From Oceanospirillum sp048268485 (GTDB taxonomy: Bacteria > Pseudomonadota > Gammaproteobacteria > Pseudomonadales > Halomonadaceae), in assembly GCA_048268485.1 (NCBI GenBank), contig JBLWVL010000009.1:55818-119817 (forward strand): a DNA stretch of 64,000 nt, read 5' to 3'. The position numbers and the translations under genes were made by a program. This document shows, piece after piece, positions 1-9,117 of the stretch. The notes under the pieces were generated by a model that saw nothing but the letters and a program-made list of their open reading frames with translations, was not told where the DNA came from and made no database searches. Every line of letters begins with the position of its first letter. Position 1 is the first letter of the stretch.

Positions 1-101
1 TAAGGGGTCTATCTATAGGTAAAAAGTGAGGCCTGCCTCTGGTCAGAGATGGGCTTCTTAAGATATCTATGGTGCTTACCAATAAATAAGAGGGGAGCAC
101 C

Positions 102-1229
102 TTGCCGTTCTTTCCCAGTCAATGGCAGGCTTTTCAGCAGCAAACTTCTCTGGAAGGTAAGCTGGTAGCTGTTGCCGAACAACTCAGAGTACTTTGCGCC
201 GATGTTGAGCGCTTCTCGGTAGCCGTTTATGACGAAAAAACGGATATGCTGAAAACCTATTACTCTACCAGTCCGTCTGATGAAGCGATTACCCGTTATC
301 AGGCGCGGCTGAATGCCGTTCCGTCTCTGAAGCAGCTGAGCCTGGCTTCTACCCCTCGAGTGATCAATGACCTTAGCTGTCTCAGCGGGAGCGACAGCTA
401 TCACAGTCAGGTGATGATCAAACAAGGGTGGCGCTCAAGTTGTACACTGCCGATGCGCTATAGCGATAGATTTATGGGTTTTATTTTTTTTAACGCCCGT
501 AAGACTGATGTTTTTTTGGGGCATCAACTGATTCATTTGGAACTGATCGGTCAACTGATTACTCTGTTGGTGCATGATGATATTGCTCAGGCACGAACCC
601 TGAAGGGGGCAGTGCAATCGGCGCTGGCGCTCTCTTGTGGAAGGGATGAAGAAACGGGGCAGCATCTGGAGCGCATGGGCTATTACTCCCGCATTATTGC
701 CCATCATATTGCCGGGGATTTTGGCTTTGATGATCACTTTGTGGAGCAGGTTTTTCAATTTGCTCCGGTGCATGATCTGGGCAAAATCGCTATTCCTGAC
801 AGTATTTTGCTGAAACCGGGTAAGCTGACGGATGAGGAGTATCGGGAGATGCAGACCCATACCGTTAAGGGAGCCCAGATGCTGGAGGATGTCTTTAAGT
901 ATCACGGTATTCAGCAGGGGGAACCCTGTCGGATTCTGCGTCATATCGTGCTTTATCATCATGAGATGTGTGATGGTTCCGGTTATCCATACGGCCTCAC
1001 CAGGGAGGATATTCCCCTGGAAGCACGGATTGTCGCTGTGGCGGATATCTTTGATGCACTGACTTCCCGACGTCCCTATAAAGAGCCCTGGAGTAATAAG
1101 AAGGCGTTGACAACTCTGCAGGAAATGGCTGAGAAGCAGTTGCTGTGTTCTGATTGTGTGCAGGCGCTGGCTGATAATATGAATGAGGTGTGCATGGTTC
1201 AGCAGATGTATGAGGAGAGTTTGCTCTGA
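102..1229 (+). CDS. GAF/HD-GYP domain protein, probable c-di-GMP phosphodiesterase
   Basis: 375 residues. The N-terminal half (about 1-155) has the make-up of a GAF-like sensor. The C-terminal half is an HD-GYP domain with HDLGKIAIP near residue 227, the His of THTVKGA, HH..CDGSGYP near 288, and VADIFDAL. All metal-binding His/Asp positions I can check are present, so it is probably an active c-di-GMP hydrolase in the cytosol. The start is TTG at 102, chosen because a strong GAGGGG ribosome site lies just upstream. A bidirectional terminator separates it from rpiA. The ligand of the sensor half is unknown. Confidence 0.85.
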   Translation: MPFFPSQWQAFQQQTSLEGKLVAVAEQLRVLCADVERFSVAVYDEKTDMLKTYYSTSPSDEAITRYQARLNAVPSLKQLSLASTPRVINDLSCLSGSDSYHSQVMIKQGWRSSCTLPMRYSDRFMGFIFFNARKTDVFLGHQLIHLELIGQLITLLVHDDIAQARTLKGAVQSALALSCGRDEETGQHLERMGYYSRIIAHHIAGDFGFDDHFVEQVFQFAPVHDLGKIAIPDSILLKPGKLTDEEYREMQTHTVKGAQMLEDVFKYHGIQQGEPCRILRHIVLYHHEMCDGSGYPYGLTREDIPLEARIVAVADIFDALTSRRPYKEPWSNKKALTTLQEMAEKQLLCSDCVQALADNMNEVCMVQQMYEESLL

Positions 1230-1264
1230 TTCAATATTTGGCTAAGCCTGGTATTTTTGAACAA

Positions 1265-1310
1265 TAAAAAACGACACCCAGAGATAGTGATCTCTGATTG
1301 CCGTTTTTTT
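1265..1310. terminator. Bidirectional Rho-independent terminator between HD-GYP gene and rpiA
   Basis: Stem CAGAGAT (1279-1285) pairs with ATCTCTG (1290-1296) around AGTG. It is flanked by A6 on the left and T7 on the right, so it can stop transcripts from both of the convergent genes. Confidence 0.85.
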
Positions 1311-1321
1311 GTATTAATAGT

Positions 1322-1996
1322 TTACTTAGCTGTGATGGTTTTCACACCATCAGCGCAGCCCAGTAGCAGAATATCTGCCGGGCGCAAGGCAAACAGGCCG
1401 TTGGTCACAACACCTGTAATATTGTTGATTTTCTGTTCGATGGTCAGTGGATCGTCGATAGGGAAGTTGTACAGATCCAGAATCACATTACCGTTATCGG
1501 TGACAAAGTCTTCACGGTACATCGGGTTTGCTCCCATTTTAACCAGCTCACGAGCTACGTAACTGCGCGCCATTGGGATGACTTCAACAGGCAATGGGAA
1601 GCCTCCTAGTATATCTACCTGCTTGCTCTCGTCAGCGATGCAGATAAACTTCTGGGACGCTGCACCGATAATCTTTTCTCGGGTCAGGGCGCCGCCACCT
1701 CCTTTTACCATATGCAGGCGGCCGTTCACTTCATCAGCACCGTCAACATAGACCGGAACCGTACCTACACCATTCAGATCGTACACGGTAATTCCATGAG
1801 CCTGCAGACGTTCGCGGGTGGCTTCGGAACTGGCGACAGCACCATCAAAATCCAGCTTTATGGTTGCCAGTGCATCAATAAAAAAATTGGCGGTGGAGCC
1901 AGTGCCAACACCAACGATGCTGTCTTTATCGATGATTTTCTTAACTTCTTCCAGTGCTGCTTCTGCAACCGCTTTTTTCAGTTCGTCTTGATTCAT
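1322..1996 (-). CDS. rpiA: Ribose-5-phosphate isomerase A
   Basis: 224 residues. Interconverts ribose-5-phosphate and ribulose-5-phosphate in the non-oxidative pentose phosphate pathway. Family signatures seen: GVGTGSTANFFIDAL, SSEATRERL, DGADEVN, KGGGGALTREK and DNGNVILDL. It aligns almost end to end with the 219-residue E. coli protein. I chose ATG 1996 (MNQDELKK) because it matches the family N-terminus; a TTG 21 bases upstream would add seven residues. It is transcribed divergently from ilvA, the usual neighbour in many gammaproteobacteria. A good -10 hexamer on the minus strand lies at 2054-2059. Confidence 0.96.
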   Translation of the reverse strand: MNQDELKKAVAEAALEEVKKIIDKDSIVGVGTGSTANFFIDALATIKLDFDGAVASSEATRERLQAHGITVYDLNGVGTVPVYVDGADEVNGRLHMVKGGGGALTREKIIGAASQKFICIADESKQVDILGGFPLPVEVIPMARSYVARELVKMGANPMYREDFVTDNGNVILDLYNFPIDDPLTIEQKINNITGVVTNGLFALRPADILLLGCADGVKTITAK

Positions 1997-2053
1997 GGGG
2001 ATCTGAGCCTGCTTCAAGTCTGTTTTAAACGCTTTTGGATAAAATTCCTGCTC

Positions 2054-2111
2054 ATTATACGGGCTAAGTTCCGTAAGCTGTAGACGTTATCTTGCCTTAG
2101 GGCATAAGATA
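2054..2111 (-). promoter_or_regulatory. rpiA -10 element and nearby inverted repeat
   Basis: On the minus strand TATAAT lies at 2059-2054, a likely rpiA -10. Upstream, TATCTTGCC (2088-2096) and an imperfect complement ending AAGATA (2106-2111) form an inverted repeat inside the rpiA/ilvA divergent region. Whether it is an operator is not known. Confidence 0.4.
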
Positions 2112-2177
2112 GTCGCCCCTACAGAAAAGCCCTATAAATAACGAATTTATCGTGTTGTGCAGAGAGTGAAGAAACAG

Positions 2178-3689
2178 ATGTTGGAAAGGTACGTAAAACG
2201 CATTTTGCAGGCTCGTGTATACGATGTGGCCAAAGAAACCCCTCTGAGTGAGGCCCGTTTTCTCTCCAAGCGCCTGAACAACACGATTTTGATTAAGCGT
2301 GAAGATCTTCAGCCGGTTTTCTCTTTCAAATTACGTGGTGCCTATAATGCTATGGCGCAGTTATCGGATGAAGAGAAGGCCCGTGGTGTGATTACCGCTT
2401 CTGCCGGCAACCATGCTCAGGGAGTTGCAATGGCGGCTAAACACATGGGTATTAAGGCTATTATCGTGATGCCTAAGATCACCCCGGAGATTAAAGTTGC
2501 CTCCGCCAAGGCCCGTGGCGCTAAAGTAGTGCTGAAAGGTGATGCTTTTGATGAGGCCTCCAAATATGCTCAGGAGCAGGTGATCGAAAAAGGTTACACC
2601 TATATCCCGCCTTATGATCACCCGGAAGTGATTGCGGGACAGGGAACCGTGGCGATGGAAATTCTGCGTCAGTATCCGGCGGATATCGACGCTATCTTTG
2701 TCCCCGTTGGTGGTGGTGGCCTGATTGCGGGTATCGCCGCCTATGTGAAATATCTGCGTCCTGAGATCAAAGTGATCGGTGTGGAGGCTGAAGATGCGGC
2801 TTGCCTGAAAGCTGCTCTGGATGCTGGTGAGCGTGTCATTCTTGATCAGGTCGGCATTTTCGCTGAAGGAGTTGCCGTTGCTCAGATTGGTGAAGAGCCG
2901 TTTCGAATTGCTCAACACTTTGTTGATGAGGTCGTCACGGTTAATACCGATGAGATCTGCGCGGCTGTTAAGGATGCGTTTGAAGATACCCGTGCGGTTT
3001 CAGAACCTTCCGGTGCTCTGTCTCTGGCAGGTCTGAAAAAGTATGTTCAGCAGAACGAAGTGGAAGGTGAAACCCTGATCTGTATTAACTCAGGGGCGAA
3101 TACCAACTTTGATCGCCTGCAGCATATTGCCGAACGTGCTGAGTTGGGTGAAAAGCGTGAGGCGATTCTGGCGGTCACCATTCCGGAGCGACCCGGTAGC
3201 TTTAAGCAGTTCTGTAAGATTGTTGGTCGCCGTATGGTGACGGAGTTTAACTATCGCTACTCTGACAGCGAAGATGCCAAGATCTTCGTTGGTATTCAGC
3301 TGAAGGATATCAACGACAGGTCTGAACTGATCCAGTCTTTGGAGAACGAAGGCTATCCGGCAATTGATCTGAGCGATAACGAGATGGCGAAGTTGCATAT
3401 TCGTCATCTGGGCGGTGGTCGTAACGATGATATCGAAAATGAGCAGCTGTTCCGCTTTGAGTTCCCGGAACGGCCGGGGGCTCTGCTCAATTTTCTGAAC
3501 AATCTGGGCCAGAACTGGAATATCTCTCTGTTCCACTATCGTAATCACGGTGCAGCCTATGGCCGGGTACTGATCGGTATGCAGGTACCAGACAAAGATA
3601 AGCAGAAAGTGGCGCAGTATCTGGATCGTATCGGATACCGTTACTGGGATGAGAGCGAGAACCCAGCTTACCAGCTATTTTTGCAGTGA
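2178..3689 (+). CDS. ilvA: Threonine dehydratase (ammonia-lyase), biosynthetic
   Basis: 503 residues. PLP enzyme that deaminates threonine to 2-oxobutyrate, the first committed step of isoleucine synthesis. The catalytic domain carries the PLP lysine motif SFKLRGAYN, SAGNHAQG and the phosphate loop PVGGGGLIAG. The C-terminal third has two ACT-like regulatory repeats (about 325-400 and 420-500), the form inhibited by isoleucine. A GTG at 2157 would add seven residues; ATG 2178 is preferred because a purine-rich stretch precedes it. It is followed by its own terminator and divergent from rpiA. Confidence 0.96.
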   Translation: MLERYVKRILQARVYDVAKETPLSEARFLSKRLNNTILIKREDLQPVFSFKLRGAYNAMAQLSDEEKARGVITASAGNHAQGVAMAAKHMGIKAIIVMPKITPEIKVASAKARGAKVVLKGDAFDEASKYAQEQVIEKGYTYIPPYDHPEVIAGQGTVAMEILRQYPADIDAIFVPVGGGGLIAGIAAYVKYLRPEIKVIGVEAEDAACLKAALDAGERVILDQVGIFAEGVAVAQIGEEPFRIAQHFVDEVVTVNTDEICAAVKDAFEDTRAVSEPSGALSLAGLKKYVQQNEVEGETLICINSGANTNFDRLQHIAERAELGEKREAILAVTIPERPGSFKQFCKIVGRRMVTEFNYRYSDSEDAKIFVGIQLKDINDRSELIQSLENEGYPAIDLSDNEMAKLHIRHLGGGRNDDIENEQLFRFEFPERPGALLNFLNNLGQNWNISLFHYRNHGAAYGRVLIGMQVPDKDKQKVAQYLDRIGYRYWDESENPAYQLFLQ

Positions 3690-3709
3690 GTATTTGCTAA
3701 GAAACTTTA

Positions 3710-3738
3710 ACCAGTAGTGCTGTCCTGGTGTTTTTTTT
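3710..3738 (+). terminator. Rho-independent terminator of ilvA
   Basis: ACCAG (3710-3714) pairs with CTGGT (3725-3729), followed by eight T residues at 3731-3738, 20 bases after the ilvA stop. Confidence 0.7.
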
Positions 3739-3798
3739 GCTTCTGATCTGGAAGATTGGCTTGTGGCGCCGGATAACGGCAATCACCTGCCGATACAA

Positions 3799-3839
3799 AG
3801 AGGTAATTGAGGTATGTATTGCAAAGCGGTAGTACCTCT
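3799..3839 (+). repeat. Inverted repeat in leader before the small membrane peptide
   Basis: AGAGGTA (3799-3805) and TACCTCT (3833-3839) are perfect complements separated by 27 bases. They lie in the 254-base gap between ilvA and the 30-codon gene and could form an untranslated-leader hairpin. No known riboswitch is recognised. Confidence 0.3.
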
Positions 3840-3943
3840 ATAGAATGAAAAGAAAGCCTCAGACTGGATAGTTCTTTGTCCGGTTTAAAGGTGTTTCGTT
3901 TCTATTTGGTTTTAAGCTCAAGTGAAAAAAGCAGGGAATAACC

Positions 3944-4036
3944 ATGAAAAGAAAACAGCCTGATCTGGTGACAGTACTGATACTGGTATTTGGGTTAGGG
4001 GTCGTGGTAACAAGCTATGCGCAGGGACTGCTCTGA
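3944..4036 (+). CDS. 30-residue single-helix membrane peptide
   Basis: An ATG with an AGGG ribosome site 8 bases upstream opens a 30-codon frame: a charged start MKRKQPD, then one hydrophobic helix (about residues 8-24), then a short polar tail. A Rho-independent terminator follows about 95 bases after the stop. Positive charge before a single hydrophobic segment suggests an inner-membrane peptide with a cytoplasmic N-terminus. The function is unknown. I have an impression that related tiny proteins occur elsewhere but cannot confirm it. Confidence 0.6.
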   Translation: MKRKQPDLVTVLILVFGLGVVVTSYAQGLL

Positions 4037-4130
4037 TTGTTTGTTGCAAGGACATCGTTTTATAACGATAACCAGGCCAGCCGGATCTGAAACCTTGTCA
4101 GCAATATCCTAACTGGATTCTGCCGACCCA

Positions 4131-4158
4131 AAACCCCACACTAATGTCGTGGGGTTTT
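4131..4158 (+). terminator. Rho-independent terminator after the small membrane peptide
   Basis: AAACCCCAC (4131-4139) pairs with GTGGGGTTT (4149-4157) and is followed by a T run. It lies upstream of the MASE1 gene and ends the transcript of the 30-codon gene. Confidence 0.85.
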
Positions 4159-4262
4159 TTATTTGCAACGTGCTAATCTGAAACAGAGGTAGGAGGCTGG
4201 TTATTTGCCTCAGCAGAGATGCGATATTGATTGGAAATCTGATGTTTTTCTAAGGGTCGTCC

Positions 4263-7200
4263 GTGCAGCATTTTTTTTGGGTTGTCTTACTGGTTCTATC
4301 GGTCAATATTGTTGCGGGCTTTTTGGGCCTGCAATTGGCTATCTCTCCGGGTTATGCAACGGCTGTATGGCCTCCGTCAGGTGTGGCGCTGGCTTCCGTT
4401 CTGATCTGGCGATCCCCGGGAGTTGTTGGTGTCTGGCTGGCATCTTTTCTGGTTGGTATTCTCAATCAGAATGGTTTTTCCCTACCATCACTAAGTAGTG
4501 GCCTCTCGGTGGCCTGGATTGCCAGCGCATCGGCTGCTCAGGCGCTTTTAGGGGCTTTTCTGGTTCGCCGTTACGTGGGCTACCCCTCCCGGCTTAATAA
4601 CGCTGGTGATATTATCCGTTTTCTGTTTCTCGCCGGGCCGGTTGCGTGTCTGGTAAGCGCAACCTTGAGTGTGGGTTATCTGGTCAGCTCTGGCATGATG
4701 GCTTTTGAGGGTGCTCAGATCAATTGGCTGACCTGGTGGGTTGGCGATACGATCGGTGTGATTGTCTTCACGCCTTTAATGTTTTTGGCTTTTGCCTTAC
4801 CCCGTCGTTACTGGCGCTCCCAGCGTCTATCCGTAGGTTTGCCTCTGGTTCTTATCACTTTTTTTACCATTATCATGTACCGGCAAGGGTTGGAAAAAGA
4901 AGAAGAGATCCAAAAAAACCGTTTTGAGGGGCAGGCCCGGGCTTTTGCATTAGCGGTTCAGACTGAACTGGAAGCTCATATCAGCCAGCTCTATAACCTC
5001 AGAGGCTTTCTTTATTCTGATTTTGATCTGTCGCCTGCGGATTTTGAGCGTTTTGCCGATGAGGCGTTACAGCGACGGGGCAGTTTGCATGGCCTTTCCT
5101 GGGATATCTACCTCAAAGGCCACGAACGTGATGGCTTTGTGCGTCATATGCGCAATGTGTACGGCAGTGTGCCTTTTACGATTCAGGAGCGGCATCCGGC
5201 TTATGGGTTAGTCAGGGCTGAAAACCGAGATAGCTATGTCGTTGTTACCCTGATTGAGCCTTTTGATGTCAATCAGGCAGCCTTGGGGTTTGATGTATTG
5301 TCTGACCCTTTGCGCAGAGAGGCTCTGGAAAAGGCAGTTCAATCCGGTTTAGCCAGTGCAACTGCGCCGATTCGCCTGGTTCAGGAGAATGAGGAGCAGA
5401 AGGGGGTTTTGATTTTTTTACCTGCTTTCCACAGCAAGAGCACGCCGGATAGCGAGGGTGAGCGCCTTGATGCTCTGGCGGGTTATGGTGTTGCGGTTGT
5501 ACGAATGGCGGACCTGGTGAATGAAGTTATCAGACGGCATGAACTGCAGCAGAATGAGGTTAAGCTCTATCCGAAAGGCTTGGAGAATCAGCCTTATTAT
5601 GTGAGTGAGGGTTTCTCTAATAAAATAAAAGATAAATTGGTTTATCGCTCGGAGATTCGGGTCGGCACTGATATTTGGGTAATGGATCAGTGGGTTTCCC
5701 GGCAGTTAATGGGATATTCCTGGGGGTTGTATTTTGTCCTGATTGGCGGTTTTTTTGTATCCGCCGCGCTGGGTGGTGTTCTGCTGGTACAGGCAGGTCG
5801 CTCTGCTGAAGTCTCCCGGGAAGTTCATCTGCGGACCCGTGAGCTGCAAAAGAGTAATGAGCTTCTGGCTGAGTCTCAGCGTATTGCTCAGATGGGTAGT
5901 TGGGAGTGGGAGCATAACGGCCGTCCACACCAGTGGTCGAATGAGTTTTATCGGTTACTTGGATTGAAACCAGGTGCTCATGTTGCCAGTGATACACTTT
6001 TCCTGCAGCAGGTGGTGCCGGATCAGGTTTCCTTGGTTGAACAGGCGCTGGAAGCAGCCCTAAGAGGGAAGCGTCTTGATATTGAGTGTACGCTTCGCAG
6101 TGAAAATGGCTCAGATCAGCGCCATCTTTCCCTTAAAGGGGAGCGTGTACTGATGGGGGGGAGCAATGCCTCCGGCAATCATTTTTTATCCATTGTTGCA
6201 CGGGATATTACTGAGCAGCGCCAGTCTGCTCAGGCGCTGGAGCTTGCCGCTATTACCTTTGAAACCCATGAGTCGATTGTGATTACCGACGCAGATACTG
6301 TGATTCAGCGGGTTAACTCAGCTTTCTGCCAGATTACGGGGTATCGGAGTGACGAGGTTTTGGGTTGCAAGATCAGTATTCTTAAGTCTGGACGGCACGG
6401 TAATAATTTTTATCGCAAGCTTTGGCAGACATTGACCCTGAAGGGGCATTGGCATGGCGAGATCTGGAACAAGCGCAAGGATGGCTCTGTATTCCCTGAG
6501 CTGGTGACGATTACTGCCGTTGATACCCTGGGTCAGGGATACACTACACACTATGTTGCAGCGTTTCTGGATATTACGGATAAGAAAGCCAGCGAGGAGC
6601 GAATCCGCTATCTGGCTTACTATGACTCTATAACAGCGCTGCCAAACCGTGATCTCTTTATGGAGTCTCTGCGCCATCAGCTGATGCACTGTGAGCGCCA
6701 TCATGACTTTAGCACCCTTATGTTTATGGATCTGGATGATTTCAAGATGCTGAATGACTCTCTCGGTCATGATATGGGAGATGAGTTGCTTAAGGCGGTG
6801 GCTGAACGATTGAGTACCACTTTGAGGGCGGAGGATATTTTTAGTCGCTTTGGGGGCGATGAGTTTCTTTTTCTGTTACCCGGAGAAGTGGATGCTGCAG
6901 ATCTAGCCATGGATCAGGCTGCCCATGTCGCAGAGCGTATTCTGCAGTCGCTGGAGGAGCCGTTTGACCTGAAGGGTCACCGTCATAAAGTTAGCGCCAG
7001 TATTGGCATTACCTATCTGCCTCAACCGGAGGTGGAAGCGGAAGGATACATCCAGCAAGCGGATACAGCTATGTATCGGGCGAAAAGTGCTGGTAAGGCT
7101 GCTTTCGCTTTCTATGAGCCGGAAATGCAGGTTGAAGTCATGCATCGGCTTGAGTTGGAGAAGTCGATTCGCACTGCACTGGAAGAAGACCAGTTCCGGT

Positions 7201-7922
7201 TATTTTATCAGCCTCAGCACGACAGTAATGGTGCGATGATTGGCTGTGAAGCTCTGATTCGCTGGCAGCACCCGGAAGAGGGCTTGATCGGGCCTGGCTC
7301 TTTTATCTGTATTGCTGAGGAGAGTACGATTATTATTGATATCGGTATGGCTGTGCTTGAAAAGGCATGCCATCAGATGCAGGCCTGGAAAGGGACGGCG
7401 CTGGGTCACTGTAAGGTATCTGTCAATATCAGCTCGCGCCATTTCGCTCACCCTGATTTTGTCAGTCAAGTCGAGTTTATGCTGGCAAAATACCCCGCTG
7501 CCAAAGGACTTCTTTGGATAGAAATAACTGAAGGTGTTTTTCTTAAATCGGGCCAGGACCTGAATACAACTCTGCGGCACCTGGCAAAGCTGGGTGTGCG
7601 CTGCTCCATCGATGACTTTGGAACAGGTTATTCATCTCTGGGTTATCTGAAAAACCTGAAAATTGATCAGATTAAGATCGCCCAGGAGTTTGTCCAGGAC
7701 CTGGTGAATGATGAGAAAGACGCCCAGCTGGTGAAAGCAATCTTACAGATGGGGCTGAGTCTTGGGCTTGATCTGGTGGCAGAAGGTGTCGAAACCGAAG
7801 CTCAGTATAACTTTCTGAAGGAACTGGGTTGTCCTTGCTATCAGGGCTACTGGTTTGCCCGGCCAATGCCTGCAGATGAGCTTTTGGGGTATTCGGCAGG
7901 GCTTCAAAAGAGAGGTGTATGA
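4263..7922 (+). CDS. MASE1-CHASE-PAS-PAS-GGDEF-EAL membrane c-di-GMP enzyme
   Basis: 1219 residues. The N-terminus has about eight hydrophobic segments of the MASE1 type (1-210). A periplasmic CHASE-like domain (about 215-430), another membrane helix (about 485-508), two PAS domains (from about 538 and 655), GGDEF (about 785-950) and EAL (about 960-1205) follow. Both catalytic centres look intact: RFGGDEF near residue 862 with an RxxD inhibitory site (RAED) before it, EALIRWQ near 995, and DDFGTGYSSL. It can therefore in principle both make and break c-di-GMP; one activity often dominates in such proteins. The start is GTG 4263 after AAGGG. The next gene is convergent, so it appears monocistronic. 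Confidence 0.92.
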   Translation: MQHFFWVVLLVLSVNIVAGFLGLQLAISPGYATAVWPPSGVALASVLIWRSPGVVGVWLASFLVGILNQNGFSLPSLSSGLSVAWIASASAAQALLGAFLVRRYVGYPSRLNNAGDIIRFLFLAGPVACLVSATLSVGYLVSSGMMAFEGAQINWLTWWVGDTIGVIVFTPLMFLAFALPRRYWRSQRLSVGLPLVLITFFTIIMYRQGLEKEEEIQKNRFEGQARAFALAVQTELEAHISQLYNLRGFLYSDFDLSPADFERFADEALQRRGSLHGLSWDIYLKGHERDGFVRHMRNVYGSVPFTIQERHPAYGLVRAENRDSYVVVTLIEPFDVNQAALGFDVLSDPLRREALEKAVQSGLASATAPIRLVQENEEQKGVLIFLPAFHSKSTPDSEGERLDALAGYGVAVVRMADLVNEVIRRHELQQNEVKLYPKGLENQPYYVSEGFSNKIKDKLVYRSEIRVGTDIWVMDQWVSRQLMGYSWGLYFVLIGGFFVSAALGGVLLVQAGRSAEVSREVHLRTRELQKSNELLAESQRIAQMGSWEWEHNGRPHQWSNEFYRLLGLKPGAHVASDTLFLQQVVPDQVSLVEQALEAALRGKRLDIECTLRSENGSDQRHLSLKGERVLMGGSNASGNHFLSIVARDITEQRQSAQALELAAITFETHESIVITDADTVIQRVNSAFCQITGYRSDEVLGCKISILKSGRHGNNFYRKLWQTLTLKGHWHGEIWNKRKDGSVFPELVTITAVDTLGQGYTTHYVAAFLDITDKKASEERIRYLAYYDSITALPNRDLFMESLRHQLMHCERHHDFSTLMFMDLDDFKMLNDSLGHDMGDELLKAVAERLSTTLRAEDIFSRFGGDEFLFLLPGEVDAADLAMDQAAHVAERILQSLEEPFDLKGHRHKVSASIGITYLPQPEVEAEGYIQQADTAMYRAKSAGKAAFAFYEPEMQVEVMHRLELEKSIRTALEEDQFRLFYQPQHDSNGAMIGCEALIRWQHPEEGLIGPGSFICIAEESTIIIDIGMAVLEKACHQMQAWKGTALGHCKVSVNISSRHFAHPDFVSQVEFMLAKYPAAKGLLWIEITEGVFLKSGQDLNTTLRHLAKLGVRCSIDDFGTGYSSLGYLKNLKIDQIKIAQEFVQDLVNDEKDAQLVKAILQMGLSLGLDLVAEGVETEAQYNFLKELGCPCYQGYWFARPMPADELLGYSAGLQKRGV

Positions 7923-7926
7923 ACTG

Positions 7927-8544
7927 TTACGCCCGATATATGCCCTGGTCACTGACCACACCCTGCAGGGGAATATCCCAGTCGGCAATGGGAAGGTCAT
8001 CAACTTTCTGGCATTCGTGAGCTAAACCTATCATAGCCGGTTTGGCAAACCTTCTGTGGCGGGTGAAGGCGAAGGTTCGGTCATAAAAACCGCCTCCCAT
8101 ACCCATGCGCCCGCCTTGCTCATCAAATGCCACCAGAGGGAAGAGCACCAGATCCAGATCCTCTGGTCGGCAGCGGTTGTATTTTTTATCGGCAAAACCT
8201 TTCAGTTTTGGCTCCGGGATTCCGAACCGGTTATGGGTCATCGGCGTTTTATGATCGAAGCGAACGAACCACAGACGGTTTTCCACCAGAGGCTGAAGTA
8301 CAGGCAGGTAACAAACCTTGCCCATTTTGCGCGCCTGATCGATTAACAGGCTAGGGTCTATCTCGCCATCATTAGGCAGGTAGAGTGCAATTCGTTTCGC
8401 CCGTATAAACTCAGGCATTGCCAGTACGCGGGACTTAAGATTTTCCGCTGCTTTTTTCTGTTCGATAATACTCAATGCGCGACGGTGCTGACGCATTTCA
8501 CGACGAAGTGCCGTTCGGTTGTGCAGGGTCGTTTTATCGGTCAT
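7927..8544 (-). CDS. fau: 5-formyltetrahydrofolate cyclo-ligase
   Basis: 205 residues (also called ygfA). Converts 5-formyl-THF to 5,10-methenyl-THF using ATP. The N-terminal LRREMRQHRRAL, central GIPEP, LVLFPLVAFDEQGGRMGMGGGFYDR and the ending around DWDIPLQGVV are all characteristic. A longer reading to 8646 was rejected because it runs into the 6S RNA; ATG 8544 fits the family length. Gene order zapA, 6S RNA, fau matches many gammaproteobacteria, where 6S and fau are co-transcribed. Confidence 0.95.
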   Translation of the reverse strand: MTDKTTLHNRTALRREMRQHRRALSIIEQKKAAENLKSRVLAMPEFIRAKRIALYLPNDGEIDPSLLIDQARKMGKVCYLPVLQPLVENRLWFVRFDHKTPMTHNRFGIPEPKLKGFADKKYNRCRPEDLDLVLFPLVAFDEQGGRMGMGGGFYDRTFAFTRHRRFAKPAMIGLAHECQKVDDLPIADWDIPLQGVVSDQGIYRA

Positions 8545-8579
8545 GAGATGGCCTGAACAAGGCTTGGAAAACTGAGGAG

Positions 8580-8762
8580 GAGAAAGACCCGGAAGTGCCG
8601 CTGCTGTCGTTGCCCTTGAACCAAACGGTTCAAGGTGGGTAATCATCGAAGTACCTAAGGCTTTCCGTCACGCGGACATGCACACGGGTACTCACGGATG
8701 ATTCCCTGGGTTCGTAATTAGGCTCGAGGACGTTAACAGCTGGCGAACACCCCAGGAATCAG
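8580..8762 (-). ncRNA. ssrS: 6S RNA (ssrS)
   Basis: About 183 nt. It lies exactly where gammaproteobacterial 6S lies, between zapA and fau. Read on the minus strand it begins near CTGATTCCTGGGGTGTTCGCC and contains GTGCATGTCCGCGTGACGG, AAAGCCTTA and the hairpin CACCTTGAACCGTTTGGTTCAAGGG. It ends in GCGGCACTTCCGGG, which pairs with the 5' end. These are the conserved blocks of the E. coli and Pseudomonas RNAs. 6S mimics an open promoter and binds sigma70 RNA polymerase in stationary phase. Ends are estimated from pairing and a TATACT -10 at 8774-8769; they may be off by several bases. Confidence 0.93.
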
Positions 8763-8793
8763 AGGAAGAGTATAACGCAGGCAAGAAAAAAAA

Positions 8794-9117
8794 TCAGGCG
8801 GCGTTGCTATCTTTATCGTCCTGACGAAGAGCCTGAATGGCAGCAGAGAGCTTTTCATTGATACGCTGAATCTGTTCCTGCGAGTTATCACTTTCATGGG
8901 TATCATGCAGCATCTCATAGGCGATATTCAGGGCTGCCATAATTGCAATACGCTCTGTACCAATCACCTTGCCACTATCGCGAATCTCACGCATTTTGCG
9001 ATCAAGGTATTTGGCTGAGTTGATCAGGTCGTTCTGTTTATCATCGGGGCAGCCGACCACATAACTACGTTCGAGAATTTTAACTTCGACGGTTTGACTG
9101 CTCTGTGTTTCACTCAT
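8794..9117 (-). CDS. zapA: Cell division protein ZapA
   Basis: 107 residues. Binds FtsZ and cross-links its filaments at the division ring. The N-terminal globular part contains VEVKILERSYVVGCP, followed by AKYLDRKMREIR and ERIAIMAALNIAYEML, then a C-terminal coiled coil, as in the family. It overlaps the upstream ZapB-like gene by 8 bases, so the two are translationally coupled. The 6S RNA follows. Confidence 0.95.
   Translation of the reverse strand: MSETQSSQTVEVKILERSYVVGCPDDKQNDLINSAKYLDRKMREIRDSGKVIGTERIAIMAALNIAYEMLHDTHESDNSQEQIQRINEKLSAAIQALRQDDKDSNAA

Noticed and set aside
8545..8646. Upstream extension of fau
   Set aside because: The added residues are encoded inside the 6S RNA; the family length fits ATG 8544.
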